This document shows, in pieces, positions 5,442 to 7,473 of a DNA stretch of 7,473 nucleotides (its first letter is position 1; each line of letters opens with the position of its first letter). Where the stretch lies: NCBI GenBank assembly GCA_020216655.1, contig JAIWNU010000190.1:1-7473 (forward strand), in the 5' to 3' direction. This DNA comes from Treponema sp. GTDB lineage: Bacteria; Spirochaetota; Spirochaetia; Treponematales; Breznakiellaceae. A program made the translations under genes and the position numbers. A model generated the notes under the pieces. That model was not told the origin of the DNA. It did no database searches and saw only the letters and a program-made list of their open reading frames with translations.

Positions 5442-6398
5442 TTATTCATGGATCACCCCTGGCCGAAACAGGCTCGCGTTCAAGGTGCCGCATCGGATCC
5501 CCTCCTGGACTGCAGCAGAAAGGGAAAGGCCATCATCCAGAGCAGAGGCAAGGCCAGCGGTAAAGGCATCTCCGCTGCCGGTCGTATTCACCGGAACTAC
5601 CGCTTTAAGCGGAACTTCATAAAATTCATCCCCTTCGATAACCCATATTGGTTTTGAACCACGGCTAATTATGACAGCGCAGCCATAGTCACGGGCAAGA
5701 CGACGAGCCTGAGCTACTACCAAGGCTTTTATCGAAACCTGGTAAGGTTCATCAACCTGTATTCTTCCTGCATCAACCTCTGGTAGGTAGGTTGTGCAAA
5801 ATTCTAATAAATTTGGCTTTATAATGTATGGCTTATATAGGAGAGAACCATTCAAGTCTGAACCTTTAATGTCTAGAATAATACGAAACCCCCGAATTGC
5901 CGCCAGTTCGGTCATGAGTGGAATTATCTGGCCGGAAAAACCCCGAGCCTTAGTACCGGAAATAATCAGGGTTGGTTGTTGTGAACAGGCTTCTGATATG
6001 TGTTGGATCTCTTTTTGAAATAATTCCAGAACCCGTTGTTCCGTACCAGGGCCAACAGGTTCCGATTCTTCCACAAGTTCAGTAACACTATGATCATTCT
6101 GGTCCAATATGGTATAGCAGAATCGAATTTCGCTTCCACTTTCGGCCCATTTTAATGGAACCCGGTCTCGTTCACACAGGTTGATGAACAAATCCCGCAA
6201 ATGTCCCCCTAGCTGTGTAATATGCAACGCATTTTTCCCCAGTTGAGTAAGAACACGGCAAACATTAACTCCCTTTCCAGAAGCATCAAGAGAATAGGTT
6301 TCAGTCCGGTTTACCTGATCTCGCTGCCAGGAAGTAAATTGGAGCGTTTTTTGCAGCGTTGGATTGAGACACACACAGAGAAAAGATGGCCTAGACAT
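5442..6398 (-). CDS. PfkB-family hexose/1-phosphofructokinase-like sugar kinase
   Basis: This is a ribokinase-fold kinase that probably phosphorylates a sugar phosphate with ATP in the cytosol. The LacC/FruK subgroup is suggested by the N-terminal LNPTLQKTLQF and the SGKGVNVCRVLTQLG segment (40-54). From the ATG at 6398 it has 318 residues, normal for the group. The C-terminal signature TTGSGDAFTAGL carries the catalytic base Asp277 and the GSG anion hole. Two positions differ from the usual FruK/Pfk pattern (recalled as NPAxD and GGKG): Gln16 stands where Asp contacts the sugar, and Ser40 replaces the first Gly. The substrate may therefore not be fructose 1-phosphate, and no sugar PTS genes are adjacent. 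I chose ATG 6398 because GAGAGG lies 9 bases upstream. ATG 6419 (seven residues more) has only weak TAAAG. The gene is divergent from the dCMP deaminase and upstream of the MATE gene. Confidence 0.85.
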   Translation of the reverse strand: MSRPSFLCVCLNPTLQKTLQFTSWQRDQVNRTETYSLDASGKGVNVCRVLTQLGKNALHITQLGGHLRDLFINLCERDRVPLKWAESGSEIRFCYTILDQNDHSVTELVEESEPVGPGTEQRVLELFQKEIQHISEACSQQPTLIISGTKARGFSGQIIPLMTELAAIRGFRIILDIKGSDLNGSLLYKPYIIKPNLLEFCTTYLPEVDAGRIQVDEPYQVSIKALVVAQARRLARDYGCAVIISRGSKPIWVIEGDEFYEVPLKAVVPVNTTGSGDAFTAGLASALDDGLSLSAAVQEGIRCGTLNASLFRPGVIHE

Positions 6399-6407
6399 GG
6401 TGGGTAA

Positions 6408-6413
6408 CCTCTC
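6408..6413 (-). promoter_or_regulatory. Ribosome binding site deciding the PfkB gene start
   Basis: GAGAGG on the minus strand is followed by nine bases and ATG at 6398. It lies inside the reading frame if the upstream ATG at 6419 is used, so it favours the shorter protein. Confidence 0.5.
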
Positions 6414-6421
6414 GGTCATAC

Positions 6422-6449
6422 TTTACATAAAAATCAAACATGATACAAT
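6422..6449 (+). promoter_or_regulatory. Candidate promoter of the dCMP deaminase gene (extended -10)
   Basis: TTTACA (6422-6427) and TACAAT (6444-6449) are separated by 16 bases, and each matches consensus at 5/6. TGA directly precedes the -10 box, giving the extended TGnTACAAT form. Transcription would start near 6456, just at the purine-rich ribosome site AGAGAGGG (6456-6463), leaving a leader of about 19 bases. The -35 box lies just upstream of the divergent PfkB gene, so the 76-base gap must serve both genes. Confidence 0.5.
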
Positions 6450-6474
6450 GGAATAAGAGAGGGATCTTTAATTT

Positions 6475-6966
6475 ATGGCAGAATCGAATTACAAACGGCC
6501 CAGCTGGGATGAATACTTCATGGAAGTCTGCAATGCTATTGCGAAGCGTGCTACCTGTGACAGGGGCCGTTCGGGCTGCGTCATTGCAAAGGACAACCAA
6601 CTGCTCGTGACCGGCTATGTGGGTGCACCTGCGGGACTGCCCCACTGCGACGAGGTTGGCCATCAATTAAAGAAAATGGTACATGAGGATGGAACCATTA
6701 CAACCCATTGTGTGAGGACCGTCCATGCGGAACAAAACGCCATTTGTCAAGCCGCAAAGCGGGGAATCGCTATAGAAGGTGCAACCCTATATTGTAAAAT
6801 GACTCCCTGCCGGACCTGTACAATGCTTATAATTAATTGCGGCATTAAACGGGTGGTTTGTCAAAAAAAATACCACGATGCAAAGGACTCAGAAGACATG
6901 TTCGAAAAAGCGGGCATCGTCCTGGAATATATTAATACAGAAACCGAAACCTACGAAAATCAATAG
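6475..6966 (+). CDS. dCMP deaminase (cytidine/deoxycytidylate deaminase family, ComEB-like)
   Basis: The predicted reaction is dCMP to dUMP plus ammonia, which feeds thymidylate synthesis in the cytosol. The protein has 163 residues, within the usual range. The N-terminal RPSWDEYFMEV (8-18) is typical of bacterial dCMP deaminases. The zinc-dependent core is intact: HAE (H84, proton-shuttling E86) and PCRTC (C112, C115) supply the catalytic zinc ligands. The GYVGAPAGLPHCDE segment (47-60) and HCVRTVHAE (78-86) match the subfamily's nucleotide-binding and extra-metal regions, with C28, H57, C58, H78 and C79 as candidates for a second metal site. The start follows AGAGAGGG, 11 bases upstream. 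The gene is probably housekeeping, although this fold also occurs in phage genes and I see no phage context. The next gene starts 36 bases downstream and may be co-transcribed. Confidence 0.93.
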   Translation: MAESNYKRPSWDEYFMEVCNAIAKRATCDRGRSGCVIAKDNQLLVTGYVGAPAGLPHCDEVGHQLKKMVHEDGTITTHCVRTVHAEQNAICQAAKRGIAIEGATLYCKMTPCRTCTMLIINCGIKRVVCQKKYHDAKDSEDMFEKAGIVLEYINTETETYENQ

Positions 6967-7002
6967 GAGATAACAAGGGACCCTGTAAAGGATAATGATG
7001 CG

Positions 7003-7473
7003 ATGAAAATTTTTGCAAAACTACTTTCCGGTATTGGACTCATATTGCTGCTCATGACAGCCCTTGTAGGTTATGTGGGGTATCAGGCCTATACCATTTA
7101 TGGTTACATGCAGGTTTCTAAACAAACAACCAACCTTATTTACCAATGGGATCAAATACTGGTTGCGTCCTACCAGTTTTTAACAACCCCGGAAACTTTG
7201 GATAAACAGGAAGAACGGCTTTTTTCCAACATCGATCTTTTTAACACCATGCTCGATTCCTTTGTAAAGGACAAACGGGTAGAGCGTCTTGGCAAAGATG
7301 CTATAACACAGCGGGACAATACGGTAAGTCTATGGAATTTTACGCTTACCAATTTGGAAAGTGTGCGAGTTTCCCTGGAAGACTTAAAAAAATACACCAT
7401 AGAAAAATATCCCATTATTGCAAGAAGCGGAAATGATGGCATCCAGGCAGAAGTAGATCGTCTTATTAAAAGC
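7003..7473 (+). CDS. Membrane-anchored protein, likely sensory/chemoreceptor N-terminus (cut by window edge)
   Basis: I see 157 residues from an ATG at 7003, open to the right edge. The N-terminus MKIFAKLL leads into a single hydrophobic helix (about 7-29, SGIGLILLLMTALVGYVGY). A mostly helical, polar, charged stretch follows (LIYQWDQILVASYQFLTT, then LDKQEERLFSNIDLF and later LESVRVSLEDLKKY) that would lie in the periplasm. This is the layout of methyl-accepting chemotaxis proteins, sensor kinases and cyclases with a four-helix-bundle sensing domain. The part that would tell them apart is outside the window. I do not recognise the family, so sensory function is an inference from architecture only. 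The ribosome site AAAGGA (6987-6992) is 10 bases upstream. Two out-of-frame ATGs lie between it and the start. Confidence 0.7.
   Translation, partial: MKIFAKLLSGIGLILLLMTALVGYVGYQAYTIYGYMQVSKQTTNLIYQWDQILVASYQFLTTPETLDKQEERLFSNIDLFNTMLDSFVKDKRVERLGKDAITQRDNTVSLWNFTLTNLESVRVSLEDLKKYTIEKYPIIARSGNDGIQAEVDRLIKS

Noticed and set aside
5430..5444. TGAG/CTCA palindrome after the PfkB stop as a terminator
   Set aside because: The stem is four pairs with a one-base loop and no T-tract follows, so it cannot act as an intrinsic terminator.
6475..7473. Deaminase plus membrane protein as an antiphage or new signalling system
   Set aside because: The deaminase is a complete, typical dCMP deaminase, the neighbour is incomplete, and no other defence-type gene is present. 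Nothing in the sequence supports more than adjacency.

Overview
The window looks like ordinary chromosome from a diderm bacterium. My best guess is a spirochaete of the Treponema/Spirochaeta type. This rests on family resemblance and gene mix rather than a diagnostic marker, so it is a weak inference. The window is gene-dense: there are eight protein genes, two of them cut by the window ends, and no gene-free stretch longer than about 140 bases. I see no rRNA, tRNA, CRISPR, insertion sequence or prophage signature.

Left part (1-1919, minus strand): a secreted LysM/LytM protein is followed by a sigma-70-family factor that runs off the left edge. The LytM domain has lost its zinc ligands, as in the amidase activators NlpD and EnvC. 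The sigma factor resembles RpoS more than RpoD in region 2. The pair therefore recalls the nlpD-rpoS arrangement of gammaproteobacteria, and this is the most interesting observation in the window. A promoter candidate for the sigma gene, with a dyad in its spacer, lies in the 135-base gap between the two genes.

Centre (1975-5390): a plus-strand pair encodes a THUMP-type RNA guanine methyltransferase and a CYTH-domain protein. It converges, with a 33-base overlap, on a minus-strand MATE efflux pump and MarR regulator pair. That pair shares an ATGA stop/start overlap. A perfect TTGACA box and a short dyad precede the pump, so MarR may control its own operon.

Right part (5442-7473): a PfkB-family sugar kinase (minus strand) is divergent from a dCMP deaminase (plus strand). 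The deaminase has a good extended -10 promoter. It is followed after 36 bases by the N-terminus of a membrane-anchored protein, probably a sensory or chemotaxis-type receptor, which runs off the right edge.

The genes serve different functions: transcription control, envelope, RNA modification, drug efflux, sugar phosphate metabolism and dTTP supply. I see no evidence for a single new multi-gene system. The points worth checking are the NlpD-like/RpoS-like pairing, several lost or changed key residues, and small regulatory structures.
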